The notes under the pieces are model-generated. The model worked only from the letters and a program-made list of their open reading frames with translations. It ran no database searches and was not told the DNA's origin. Of a DNA stretch of 64,000 bases, positions 51,771 to 60,222 are shown in pieces; positions within the stretch are counted from its first letter, which is position 1, and each line of letters starts with the position of its first letter. This DNA is from Acidobacteriota bacterium (GTDB lineage: Bacteria; Acidobacteriota; Thermoanaerobaculia; Multivoradales; Multivoraceae), in the NCBI GenBank assembly GCA_029263415.1, contig JAJCXN010000009.1, positions 186,001 to 250,000 of the forward strand. Reading direction: 5' to 3'. A program made the position numbers and the translations under genes.

Positions 51771-53141
51771 TTGGAGAGCACAACTCTGGGACCGCGAGTC
51801 CTCATCATCGACGACGAGAAGGCGATTCGCGAGAGTCTACGGATGATCCTCGACTACGAAGGTTATGAGGTGGACGAGGCCCCATCGGGCATTGCCGCAC
51901 TTGCAAAGATCGCGGATTCGCCGCCAGATGCAGCCTTGCTTGACGTCAAGATGCCCGACATGGACGGCCTCACAGTGCTCGAGAAGCTGGGTGAGCGGGG
52001 CGAGTCATTTCCTATCGTTGTGGTCAGTGGCCACGGCGATATTCAGACCGCAGTCGAAGCGACGCGCCTGGGCGCATTTGACTTCCTCGAGAAGCCTCTG
52101 CACCGCGATCGGGTTCTGACCAGCCTGCGCAACGCGCTCGCCGGGCACAAGCTGGTCGCGAGCGAAGGAAAGGGTGGGCGCACGGCCCCGGAATTGATCG
52201 GCGAGTCAGGAACGATTGATGCCCTGCGCGAAACCATCGATCGAGCCGCCCCAACGCCAGCGACGGTGCTAATCACCGGCGAGAGTGGCACAGGCAAGGA
52301 ACTGATAGCCACTGCGATCCATGAAGGCAGCCCTCGCCGGCAGCAACCATTCATTCAAGTCAACTGCGCGGCGATCCCGGAAGAGCTAATCGAGTCGGAG
52401 CTGTTCGGTCACGAGAAGGGAAGCTTTACCGGTGCTGTTCGCAAACAGATCGGCAAGTTCGTCGCGGCCGATGGAGGAACTATCTTCCTGGACGAAATCG
52501 GCGATATGTCCGCGCGCACCCAAGCTAAGGTACTGCGGGTCTTGCAAAGCGGTGAAGTTGAACCGGTGGGCGCGGCTGGGACCAGAATCGTCGACGTACG
52601 GGTGGTGGCCGCGACCCACCACGATCTTCGTGCAGCGATCAAGAAGGGTGACTTTCGCGAGGACTTGTTCTATCGCTTGAACGTGCTCCCGATCACCTCG
52701 CCGCCGTTGCGAGAGCGGCTCGAGGATGTGCCACTGCTCGTCGACCACTTCATCGAACAGTTCGCTGCGGTCAACGGCTATCAGTCCCGTTCGGTTGCGG
52801 AGCCCGCGATGGAACTACTCAGTAGCCTGCCGTGGCCTGGCAATGTTCGCGAGCTCAAGAACTTGGTGGAGCGCCTCCTGGTGCTCGGGACCGGCGACAC
52901 AATCAGCAAGGATGTCGTATTGAGTTGCATCGGGAGTGGACGCCTCGAACTCTCGGATGCGCTGCTGTCGGCGCCCTCGCTGAAAGAGTTTCGAGCACTG
53001 TCCGAGTCGCTCTACTTGCGACACAAGCTCGAAGAGAACCAGTGGAACGTGACTCAGACAGCTCAGGCGATCAATACGCCGAGGAGTAACCTGTATAAGA
53101 AGATGGAGCACTACGGCATCAAGCGCGCGCAGGCAGAATGA
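51771..53141 (+). CDS. Sigma-54-dependent response regulator (NtrC family) with a GSFTGA loop
   Basis: A 456-residue activator starting at TTG, one base after the htrA stop. The receiver domain has D58 in ALLDVKMPDMDG. The AAA+ domain has Walker A GESGTGKE, then HEKGSFTGAV. The sigma-54 contact loop is normally GAFTGA; here the second residue is serine, a variant known in some active family members. Sensor and arginine regions (ATHHDLRAAIKKGDFREDLF) and a Fis-type helix-turn-helix end (WNVTQTAQAINTPRSNLYKK) complete it. No histidine kinase is next to it. Adjacency to htrA suggests envelope stress control (inference). Confidence 0.94.
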   Translation: MESTTLGPRVLIIDDEKAIRESLRMILDYEGYEVDEAPSGIAALAKIADSPPDAALLDVKMPDMDGLTVLEKLGERGESFPIVVVSGHGDIQTAVEATRLGAFDFLEKPLHRDRVLTSLRNALAGHKLVASEGKGGRTAPELIGESGTIDALRETIDRAAPTPATVLITGESGTGKELIATAIHEGSPRRQQPFIQVNCAAIPEELIESELFGHEKGSFTGAVRKQIGKFVAADGGTIFLDEIGDMSARTQAKVLRVLQSGEVEPVGAAGTRIVDVRVVAATHHDLRAAIKKGDFREDLFYRLNVLPITSPPLRERLEDVPLLVDHFIEQFAAVNGYQSRSVAEPAMELLSSLPWPGNVRELKNLVERLLVLGTGDTISKDVVLSCIGSGRLELSDALLSAPSLKEFRALSESLYLRHKLEENQWNVTQTAQAINTPRSNLYKKMEHYGIKRAQAE

Positions 53142-53220
53142 CGGCTTCACGTCTTGCTTGAGAGGGGACCTAAGTCTTGAAAGCCGCTATGCTTCGGTTA
53201 GCAATGTCGCTCGAAGCCGT

Positions 53221-53248
53221 TATCAGTCCGCAGCTATCAGTCCGCAGC
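53221..53248. repeat. Perfect 14-bp tandem repeat before the small gene
   Basis: TATCAGTCCGCAGC occurs twice in direct succession, directly upstream of the ribosome site of the 54-residue protein gene. Confidence 0.85.
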
Positions 53249-53261
53249 AGGGAGAAGCGCC

Positions 53262-53426
53262 TTGGAACTCACAGATGAACAGGTTGACCAGATCGCCAAG
53301 CGGGTAGTTGAACTCATCGGGCCAGATGCCGTTCGCGAGGTTGCCTGGGAAGTGGTGCCGGATATGGCCGAAATCGTGGTCCGCGAACGACTGCACCTGC
53401 TCGAACGAGAGGCCGAAAAGGCCTAG
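53262..53426 (+). CDS. Small protein (54 residues) with WEVVPDMAE motif
   Basis: A short gene starting at TTG (53262) with AGGGAG about eight bases upstream. It encodes 54 residues, mostly helical and acidic/basic in alternation. The central part reads REVAWEVVPDMAEIVVRERL. That block resembles the C-terminal segment I remember from some response-regulator and polar-organising proteins of Deltaproteobacteria and Acidobacteriota. Here it stands alone. Its TAG overlaps the TAG of the convergent GT8 gene (both within CCTAGG at 53422-53427). It sits 120 bp after the sigma-54 regulator and could be on the same transcript. Function is unknown. Confidence 0.7.
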   Translation: MELTDEQVDQIAKRVVELIGPDAVREVAWEVVPDMAEIVVRERLHLLEREAEKA

Positions 53427-54460
53427 GCCTTCCGGTCATTGTCGCGGTCGGCCGAGGGCGAGTTCGCCATGCGCTTGAACCATCGGAGTAGCCAGTGGAT
53501 CTTGAAGCGCTGCGCAGGACTCTTGCTAAGGAACCGCAGGACAGCGCCTCGCGTCGGGCGGGCCCGCAACAGAAGAGCCTCGGCGAGGGTGCGAAGTGCG
53601 GATCGAAAGTTAGACCACTTCCTGATCCTCCAAATGACTCCGTAGCGAAGGACCGCCGGAACTCGGCTTACGAACTGATCGTGAAACGAGATCCACAGTA
53701 GAGATCCACGCAGGTTCTTGAATGTCAGCCATGGCTTGTTGTGGGTGATGTGAACGACGACGCCGGTCGGCTCTTGGAACTCGCCAGGGGCTACATCGCC
53801 TACATCGAACAGGTTCCATGATGGATCGAGACGGCCCGCCTCATGCCGTAAGACATAGTTCAGGATTGTCTGGTCATGAGTCTTGAGATCGTTGGCGTAA
53901 GCTTGAATCAAGTCCGAGACACGTTGGCCTACTGCTCTAGACCTCCATTGATGAAGGTCTAGAGCGATGGTGCCGGAATTGAAGTAGGGCAGCTCCCCGT
54001 CTGGGTCGTCAGTGGCGAGCCAGACGCAGTCATCCCTCAAAGTCACACCCGGCTCGAACACCGCCAATGCCGTGTTTCGCTCCATGTCGAGATCCCACAA
54101 CGCGCCGACATCCTTCAAAACCAGCATGTCGACGTCGAAGCACAAGAGTTTCTGTCGATTCACCAGCTCCGGTAGAAGCAAGAGAGAATACGCGGCGTGG
54201 CTACCCCGCAGGGACGGGCAGCCCATGAACGCTGATAGGTCTGGCCGCAGACGAACAGTCTGGACGCTGCTGGAGAATTTTCGAACGTGGGCTTTAAACC
54301 GGTGCCACGATCGGTCGGACAACCCCGTATCTAGGACGAAGAGCTCCACGGGTCGCTTTGGGTCCATATGCATGAGGATGCTGGTGGCCGCCACAAACAG
54401 GCCTGGGGCATAGCGCTCATCTGAGCAGAGCGCGATGGAGACGGATCGTATGGAACGCAT
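53423..54460 (-). CDS. Glycosyltransferase family 8-type sugar transferase
   Basis: A 345-residue enzyme from the ATG at 54460 (MRSIRSVSIALCSDERYAPG). Upstream frame extension lies over the next gene. GT8 hallmarks are visible: the DxD in CFDVDMLVLKD (near residue 108), YFNSGTIALDLHQWR, HDQTILNYVLRH and the HITHNKPW end. Enzymes of this type add galactose or glucose to lipopolysaccharide or other glycans in the cytoplasm. It is the last of three co-directional sugar genes, 13 bp after the GT4 gene. Its stop codon overlaps the small gene's stop on the other strand. Confidence 0.9.
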   Translation of the reverse strand: MRSIRSVSIALCSDERYAPGLFVAATSILMHMDPKRPVELFVLDTGLSDRSWHRFKAHVRKFSSSVQTVRLRPDLSAFMGCPSLRGSHAAYSLLLLPELVNRQKLLCFDVDMLVLKDVGALWDLDMERNTALAVFEPGVTLRDDCVWLATDDPDGELPYFNSGTIALDLHQWRSRAVGQRVSDLIQAYANDLKTHDQTILNYVLRHEAGRLDPSWNLFDVGDVAPGEFQEPTGVVVHITHNKPWLTFKNLRGSLLWISFHDQFVSRVPAVLRYGVIWRIRKWSNFRSALRTLAEALLLRARPTRGAVLRFLSKSPAQRFKIHWLLRWFKRMANSPSADRDNDRKA

Positions 54461-54473
54461 TTTCCGGGTGTCG

Positions 54474-55679
54474 CTACTCAAACGGTTCGTCCCGAGAGAG
54501 CAGCTTTCGATAGGCTGAGTGAAATAGGTCGATCGAGAACGAATCGCGCGCTCGCCGATACGCCGCAGTCGATAGTTTCTCTCGCAACGAGGCATCGCGA
54601 CACAGTGTTTCAATGGCCTCGACGCACTGCGCGACGATCTCCGCCTCATCTTCCGTGTCGATAAGGATCCCACAGGTCTCATCGATGCATTCCCCAATCG
54701 CCCCGACGTTGGTGGACAGCGGGATGACGCTTTCCGCCATCGCTTGGAGGATCGCGATGGGTACCCCTTCGCTAACCGACACCAAGATCAGGAGATGGCT
54801 TTGACGGTAGTGGCCGGCCAAGACCTCGGGGTCGGCGCTAGGCCCCGTGCAGTGGACGTAGGGGCGACAGTGTGGGTCGAGACAGGACTCGACTCCCGGG
54901 CCTACGAGCACAAACTCGATATTGAGTTCTCTCGCGGCGCACTCTCTTGCGACTTGCCCAACCAAGTTAACCCGCTTGCCGCCGTCATTGGTGCCACGGC
55001 CAACGAAGAGAACGCGCAATGGGGGAGCTTCTGGTTTCGGGGACGGCTCGAGCGTCACCTCAACTGCGTTCTGTACCACGCTGATGCGGTGCTCCAGAGA
55101 TTCTGGGATCCCCGTTTGTTGATACAGCGTGCGCATTTCGTCTTGCAGTTTCCGGCTAATCACGATGCGCTGGTCGAGGTAGTGAGCAGAGGGGGTCTGC
55201 CAAAGTTCCCGGTAGCCATCAAAACTATGCGTCAGGTCGATACGCTTGACGTGGGTCTCGAGCAGGGGCAATAGCTGATAAAAGAGCGGCGAGAGCGAAC
55301 CAAACACTACTGGCGCAGGATGTTTGTTGATGAGCCTTGCGAGCCAACCGAGTACCAGTAGGCGTTGCGCGGCTCGCGGCCAGAATCGTGACAGGTCGAG
55401 CATGCGTCCAGCGGCCTGTCGATAGTCGTCGAGAAAGCTGGGCTCGATCGTGGGGTGCGACACAACCACCCACGGTCGGCTGGCCCTAACTGCGAACGTG
55501 ATCTCTTTGTGCACCCACTCCGCGCCACCGATATTGCAACCGAAGAAGACTAGGTAGACGCCATCTGGGCTTCCCTTGGAGATCATGGCTCCTAGGGCTC
55601 CCAGGCGCACCAAGCTGCGTTGAAGACGCTGTGAGTCATGGAGGCGCTGGTAAAGCCACCGCTTCAACGAACCGAGCAT
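54474..55679 (-). CDS. Family 4-type glycosyltransferase (GT-B fold)
   Basis: A 401-residue enzyme from the ATG at 55679, one base after the preceding gene's stop. The GT-B C-terminal domain is clear: LRVLFVGRGTNDGGKRVNLV, VLVGPGVESC and the donor-site motif SVSEGVPIAILQAMAESVIP, then TNVGAIGECIDETCG. The N-terminal half carries GGAEW (a G-G-x-E-x acceptor-side motif). The substrate is unknown. Its neighbours, a GT32-FkbM fusion and a GT8, suggest synthesis of a surface glycan or glycosylated molecule. Confidence 0.9.
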   Translation of the reverse strand: MLGSLKRWLYQRLHDSQRLQRSLVRLGALGAMISKGSPDGVYLVFFGCNIGGAEWVHKEITFAVRASRPWVVVSHPTIEPSFLDDYRQAAGRMLDLSRFWPRAAQRLLVLGWLARLINKHPAPVVFGSLSPLFYQLLPLLETHVKRIDLTHSFDGYRELWQTPSAHYLDQRIVISRKLQDEMRTLYQQTGIPESLEHRISVVQNAVEVTLEPSPKPEAPPLRVLFVGRGTNDGGKRVNLVGQVARECAARELNIEFVLVGPGVESCLDPHCRPYVHCTGPSADPEVLAGHYRQSHLLILVSVSEGVPIAILQAMAESVIPLSTNVGAIGECIDETCGILIDTEDEAEIVAQCVEAIETLCRDASLREKLSTAAYRRARDSFSIDLFHSAYRKLLSRDEPFE

Positions 55680-55680
55680 C

Positions 55681-57234
55681 TCAATCCCTGACGACGGCTT
55701 CAGCTCTTGGAAACTCAAACAACAGGTGACTCACGCTGTCCGAGTGCAGCGCCTCATCGAGAGAGATTGCGAACCGAGTGCCGTCTTGGTTGAGTAGGAA
55801 GGATTTGGCCCCGAACTCGTCGACGAACCGCACCAGCAGCTGCTCCAAGTCGGGCCAGCCAGCACCGGCGTGCGTGTCGACCAATTCGATATCCAAAAGA
55901 CGGATTCGGCGCTCGGCGACGAGTCGACTTGCACCTTGAAGTGCCGCCAACTCTCTGCCTTCGACATCGATCTTCAGGAGCCTAATCTCGTGGAGATGCT
56001 CGAGAGCGTCGTCAAGCCTGACCACTTCGACTTCAACCGTGGTGGCAGGACCTCCAACGCTACCACCCATCATGTTCGCTCTTCCCGGATCTGAATCGGA
56101 GTAGGCAAGATCAGCGGTTGCCGATTCCGCACCTACTGCACTCTGGATGATGGCGATCTCCGCGCGCAACCCCAGCATCTGGTTCATGTAAACGTTCTGC
56201 CGGAGCAACGAGCAGGTGCTCGGGTTCGGCTCGAACGCAATCACCCGCCCCATGAAGCCGACCGTGCGTCCCGCAGCGATCGTGAATAACCCGATGTTGG
56301 CGCCCACGTCGACGACAACGTCCCAGGGTTGCAGCTCCCGTTCCAGAAAATGGTGAAAGGCGGGATCGTAGGTGCCTGTGGATAATAGCGACGCGGTGAT
56401 GTTCAGATCCTGAGAGAAGGCTCGAATGGGGTAGCCGTGCACTGTGTTGACCATGATCAGACGATCCCCGACGTATGTCGCGTCGACCGATTGGCGGGGC
56501 ACCTCGGCGCGGGGCTCTAGGCGATCCCAACGTTGTTGCAGTCCCACTGCTTGAAGCTTCAGCTGTTGCGCGAGCCTTCGAAGTCGCGAGCGCAGAGTGT
56601 TTCGTACAGGCTTGAGTGGCGTCGGTCGCCAGCTGTGTGCCCAATGATGAATGGCAAGGGTAGAAGGCGAGGGTGCGACGGTCAATGGGAACTGGGCCGG
56701 TCCCACGGGAAATAGTCGATCGCGAGCGAGCACTGTGCACTTGGTCGCATGCACAGCCCTCCACCGCCGCACACAGCGCGTGAAGAAATGAGGCCCAGAA
56801 GCCTCGTTGGGCGGACGCTCTGGGCCAGCGCCGAGACTGATCCTGAGCTCGGCGATCAAATAGGTCAGAAAAGGGCTATCCGGCACAGCTCCAAAGAAGC
56901 TGTTGACCAAGATCTCACTGCGCTCTTCGGCCAGAATCAGTTCATTGTCGCCCTCGAGTAACGAGTCGAAGGGTTGCAAGGGCTCGAAGTCGGTGTCGAG
57001 ATAGATGCCGCCCTCCCGCCGAACGATCTCGTAGCGCGCTATGTCGGCCTGCTCTGCCTTGGTGCTGGCAGCCCTAAACAGGTCAGAGTTTTCTAACCAT
57101 TGAAGGTCTTCCTCTGACCAAGTTCGAATTTCCCAGGCAGGGTGCAGTGCGGCAAGCGCCTCACCGAACCGTTGAAACTCTTGAGGCATCGACCCGCCCA
57201 ACCAGATTCGATGGAGCTTTCTTGGAATCATCAT
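55681..57234 (-). CDS. Fusion of GT32-like sugar transferase and FkbM methyltransferase
   Basis: A 517-residue two-domain protein. Residues 1-200 form an Och1/GT32-like transferase: IPRKLHRIWLGG, then YEIVRREGGIYLDTDFEPLQ, with the DxD at 80-82. A helical linker of about 60 residues leads to a FkbM-type S-adenosylmethionine methyltransferase (about 260-517). That domain has VVDVGANIGLFTIA as the cofactor loop and LLKIDVEGRELAAL as the second motif. FkbM enzymes methylate sugar hydroxyls. Joining the two would allow addition and O-methylation of a sugar in one protein. It heads the three-gene sugar cluster and diverges from valS. Confidence 0.88.
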   Translation of the reverse strand: MMIPRKLHRIWLGGSMPQEFQRFGEALAALHPAWEIRTWSEEDLQWLENSDLFRAASTKAEQADIARYEIVRREGGIYLDTDFEPLQPFDSLLEGDNELILAEERSEILVNSFFGAVPDSPFLTYLIAELRISLGAGPERPPNEASGPHFFTRCVRRWRAVHATKCTVLARDRLFPVGPAQFPLTVAPSPSTLAIHHWAHSWRPTPLKPVRNTLRSRLRRLAQQLKLQAVGLQQRWDRLEPRAEVPRQSVDATYVGDRLIMVNTVHGYPIRAFSQDLNITASLLSTGTYDPAFHHFLERELQPWDVVVDVGANIGLFTIAAGRTVGFMGRVIAFEPNPSTCSLLRQNVYMNQMLGLRAEIAIIQSAVGAESATADLAYSDSDPGRANMMGGSVGGPATTVEVEVVRLDDALEHLHEIRLLKIDVEGRELAALQGASRLVAERRIRLLDIELVDTHAGAGWPDLEQLLVRFVDEFGAKSFLLNQDGTRFAISLDEALHSDSVSHLLFEFPRAEAVVRD

Positions 57235-57561
57235 CGCATCTCTGGGAAGTGGCCTTGCCGAGTGATCTTCGAACTTCTGAGGCTATCGCAGTCCAACTTT
57301 GTACGGCAACGAGACCGGATCGGACACGGTTTGTTGGTGCCCGGTCCGAGCGGCAAGCTCGCTGGCGCAAGAGCAACGGGCCTAAGGGAACGCGATCGCC
57401 GCCGTCGTAGGTTGATAGAGGCTGCACGTGGTGTGATCGACTGGCATTAGCAGGGTAGAGTCGCGAGCCAATTCGCTGCCGTTTCTGTTGTGGAAACGGC
57501 GGCTGCTCCCAACATTTCATCTGTCGCCTGTTCGCTCGGCGACACCGCCCGGTCTTTGGTT
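57235..57561. other. Gene-free divergent region between the sugar cluster and valS
   Basis: About 327 bases that should carry promoters for both directions. I see no reliable promoter or hairpin. An alternative GTG start for valS at 57490 lies here but adds no similarity. Confidence 0.4.
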
Positions 57562-60189
57562 ATGGAAAAACGATTCGATCCCAGTAGCTACGAACAGAAA
57601 TGGCAACGGGAGTGGCAGAAAGCGAAACTGTTCGAGTGTCCTGAGACGTCTGACAAGCCGTCGTTCTCGATCATGATCCCGCCGCCGAACGTGACCGGCA
57701 AGCTGCACATGGGGCATGCGCTTCAGAGCGCGCTGCAAGATCTGATCGTGCGCCGCAAACGGATGCAGGGCTTCAATGCACTGTGGTTGCCGGGAACGGA
57801 TCATGCTGGCATTGCTACGCAATTGATGGTCGAGCGACAGGTCGAGTCAGAGGGCACCAGTCGACTCGAAATGGGGCGCGAGACATTCCTCAATCGGACC
57901 TGGGAGTGGAAGGAGCAGTATCAGTCCAATATCCGCTCTCAGTTGGAGTTACTGGGAGCCAGCTGCGATTGGTCGCGTGAGCGGTTCACCCTCGACGAGG
58001 GCCTGTCTGAGGCTGTGCGACGCGCTTTCGTCGATCTTCATCGGGACGGCCTTGTCTACCGTGGCGAGTACGTTGTTAATTGGTCACCAAAGCTGCGCAC
58101 CGCGGTCTCGGATCTCGAGGTTGAGTCGAAGGAAGTCAAGAGTTCTCTTTGGCACTTTCGATATCCGTTCGCCGACAGCGAAGGCGGCATTGTGGTCGCC
58201 ACCACGCGGCCCGAGACCATGCTCGGCGACACCGCCGTTGCCGTGCACCCAGATGACGACCGCTATCGCGACGCCGTCGGCAAGCAGTTGCGGCTACCCA
58301 TCGTCGGGCGACTCATCAAGGTGGTTGCTGACGAGCACGTGGATCCCGAGTTCGGGAGTGGGGCTGTCAAAATCACCCCGTTCCATGACCCCAACGACTT
58401 CGAACTCGCCAAACGCCACGATCTCGAAGGCATTCGTGTCATCGGTTTCGATGGGCGAATGACGGAGCAGGCTGGACCTGACTTTGAGGGTCTCGATCGC
58501 TTTGAGGCTCGCAAGAAGGTCGTCGAGCGATTGGACGGCCTGGGCTGCCTGGTCAAGATCGAGGATCACGTGCATGCGGTCGGGCACTCTCAACGTTCGG
58601 GGGAACCTGTCGAGCCGATGGTCTCCAGTCAGTGGTTCGTCAACGTGGAGTCCATGGCCAGAAGCGCCCTCGAGGCCGTCGACGATGGCCGTCTCGAACT
58701 GGTACCTGAATCGTGGGTCAAGACTTGGGAGCATTGGCTCGAGAATGTGCGCCCGTGGGTGGTGTCACGTCAGTTGTGGTGGGGCCACAGGATTCCAGCT
58801 TGGTATCGCGAGGACGGCGAGTTCTTCGTCGCGATGAACAAGGAAGAAGCGGCACAGATGGCGGGGACCGAGGAGTTGACCCAGGATCCGGATGTTCTTG
58901 ACACATGGTTCTCCTCAGGCCTGTGGCCATTCTCAACGCTCGGTTGGCCCGACCCCGACGCGAAGGATGTCAACACCTTCTATCCGACCGATGTCTTGAT
59001 TACGGGCTTCGACATCCTCTTCTTCTGGGTGGCCCGGATGACCATGATGGGGCTCTACTTCACCGGCGAGAGCCCCTTCAAGCAAGTTCATCTAACCGGC
59101 CTAGTGCGCGACGAACACGGCGAGAAGATGTCGAAGACCAAGGGCAACGTGATTGATCCGTTGGTCATGGTCGAGGAGTACGGTGCAGATGCAATGCGAT
59201 TCACACTGTGTGCACTTGATGCGCCTGGTCGTGACATTCCGCTCAACCCGCAGGTCATGGCTGGCTATCGCGCTTTCGGAAACAAGATTTGGAATGCGAC
59301 ACGCTTCATCTTGAGTCGCATAGAGAGTGATGAGAACCACCCCAAAGTGCCCACGGAGATCGACCCCTCGGGCCTTGAGGAGCCGGAGCGATGGCTACTA
59401 TCCCGCTTCTCGTACACCGCCGGCTACGTCAATGATCGGCTGGACCGATTTCGCTTCGATGAGGCCTGCCAGCGTCTCTACGACTTCTTCTGGAAGGAGC
59501 TGTGTGATTGGTCAATCGAGTTCGCTAAACCCTCGTTCAATGGCGAGGCGGTTCGCCCGCAAGTGGCCGAGGTATTGCTCTACACGCTTGATCAGAGCCT
59601 GCGCCTACTACATCCGGTGATGCCTCATCTCACCGAAGAGCTCTGGCAGAAACTGCCTCGCGGATCTGGGGACGGTGCACCGAACTTCGTGGCCATTGCG
59701 GCCTATCCGGATCCGCCCGAAGGCTGGCGAGACCAGGCCCTTGAGGGGCAGATCGATGCTCTGCAAGAGGCCATTGGTTTTGTGCGCTCGTTCCGCAAAG
59801 AGCGAAATGTTGCACGAGACGTCGCAGTTTCGCTGTTCGTCGAGGGTGGTGAACATCAAGATTTCGCCGTCGCACGCGAGGCGCAGATCAGGTTCTTGAC
59901 CCAAGTCGAACAAGTGGTGGCGGAGCAAGGGCCGGACGACTGCCTGCGGGATCGTGTCGCGGGTCTGGATCTCGCCATTCATGCAGAGATCCCATTGAGG
60001 ACCGACGCCGATCGCGCTCGGCTGGACAAGGAACTCGAAGGGATCGAGGCTGAGATCAAGGGCGCGCAGCAACGGCTCTCGAACCCTGGTTTCTTGGAGC
60101 GAGCTCCGGAGAAGGTCGTCGAGGGCTCTCGTGCCCGGTTGGCTGAACTAGAACAGCGACGCGCCTTGATTCAAGCCGAGCTCGCCTAA
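57562..60189 (+). CDS. valS: Valyl-tRNA synthetase
   Basis: An 875-residue class I aminoacyl-tRNA synthetase that charges tRNA-Val. The start is the ATG at 57562 (MEKRFDPSSYEQKWQREW). The HIGH-like motif is HMGH at 49-52 after PPPNVTGKL. The KMSKS motif is KMSKTKGNV near residue 522. The editing domain (WHFRYPFADSEGGIVVATTR) and the anticodon-binding domain are present. A C-terminal coiled coil (DKELEGIEAEIKGAQQRL) is typical of ValRS. Length agrees with bacterial ValRS. birA follows after 33 bp in the same direction. Confidence 0.97.
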   Translation: MEKRFDPSSYEQKWQREWQKAKLFECPETSDKPSFSIMIPPPNVTGKLHMGHALQSALQDLIVRRKRMQGFNALWLPGTDHAGIATQLMVERQVESEGTSRLEMGRETFLNRTWEWKEQYQSNIRSQLELLGASCDWSRERFTLDEGLSEAVRRAFVDLHRDGLVYRGEYVVNWSPKLRTAVSDLEVESKEVKSSLWHFRYPFADSEGGIVVATTRPETMLGDTAVAVHPDDDRYRDAVGKQLRLPIVGRLIKVVADEHVDPEFGSGAVKITPFHDPNDFELAKRHDLEGIRVIGFDGRMTEQAGPDFEGLDRFEARKKVVERLDGLGCLVKIEDHVHAVGHSQRSGEPVEPMVSSQWFVNVESMARSALEAVDDGRLELVPESWVKTWEHWLENVRPWVVSRQLWWGHRIPAWYREDGEFFVAMNKEEAAQMAGTEELTQDPDVLDTWFSSGLWPFSTLGWPDPDAKDVNTFYPTDVLITGFDILFFWVARMTMMGLYFTGESPFKQVHLTGLVRDEHGEKMSKTKGNVIDPLVMVEEYGADAMRFTLCALDAPGRDIPLNPQVMAGYRAFGNKIWNATRFILSRIESDENHPKVPTEIDPSGLEEPERWLLSRFSYTAGYVNDRLDRFRFDEACQRLYDFFWKELCDWSIEFAKPSFNGEAVRPQVAEVLLYTLDQSLRLLHPVMPHLTEELWQKLPRGSGDGAPNFVAIAAYPDPPEGWRDQALEGQIDALQEAIGFVRSFRKERNVARDVAVSLFVEGGEHQDFAVAREAQIRFLTQVEQVVAEQGPDDCLRDRVAGLDLAIHAEIPLRTDADRARLDKELEGIEAEIKGAQQRLSNPGFLERAPEKVVEGSRARLAELEQRRALIQAELA

Positions 60190-60222
60190 GGGCTAGAACC
60201 GATTCTTAAGGCATCACCGAGG

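Noticed and set aside
14394-53248. CRISPR arrays
   Set aside because: The repeats noted are 14-21 bp units in direct tandem without unique spacers, and no cas gene is present.
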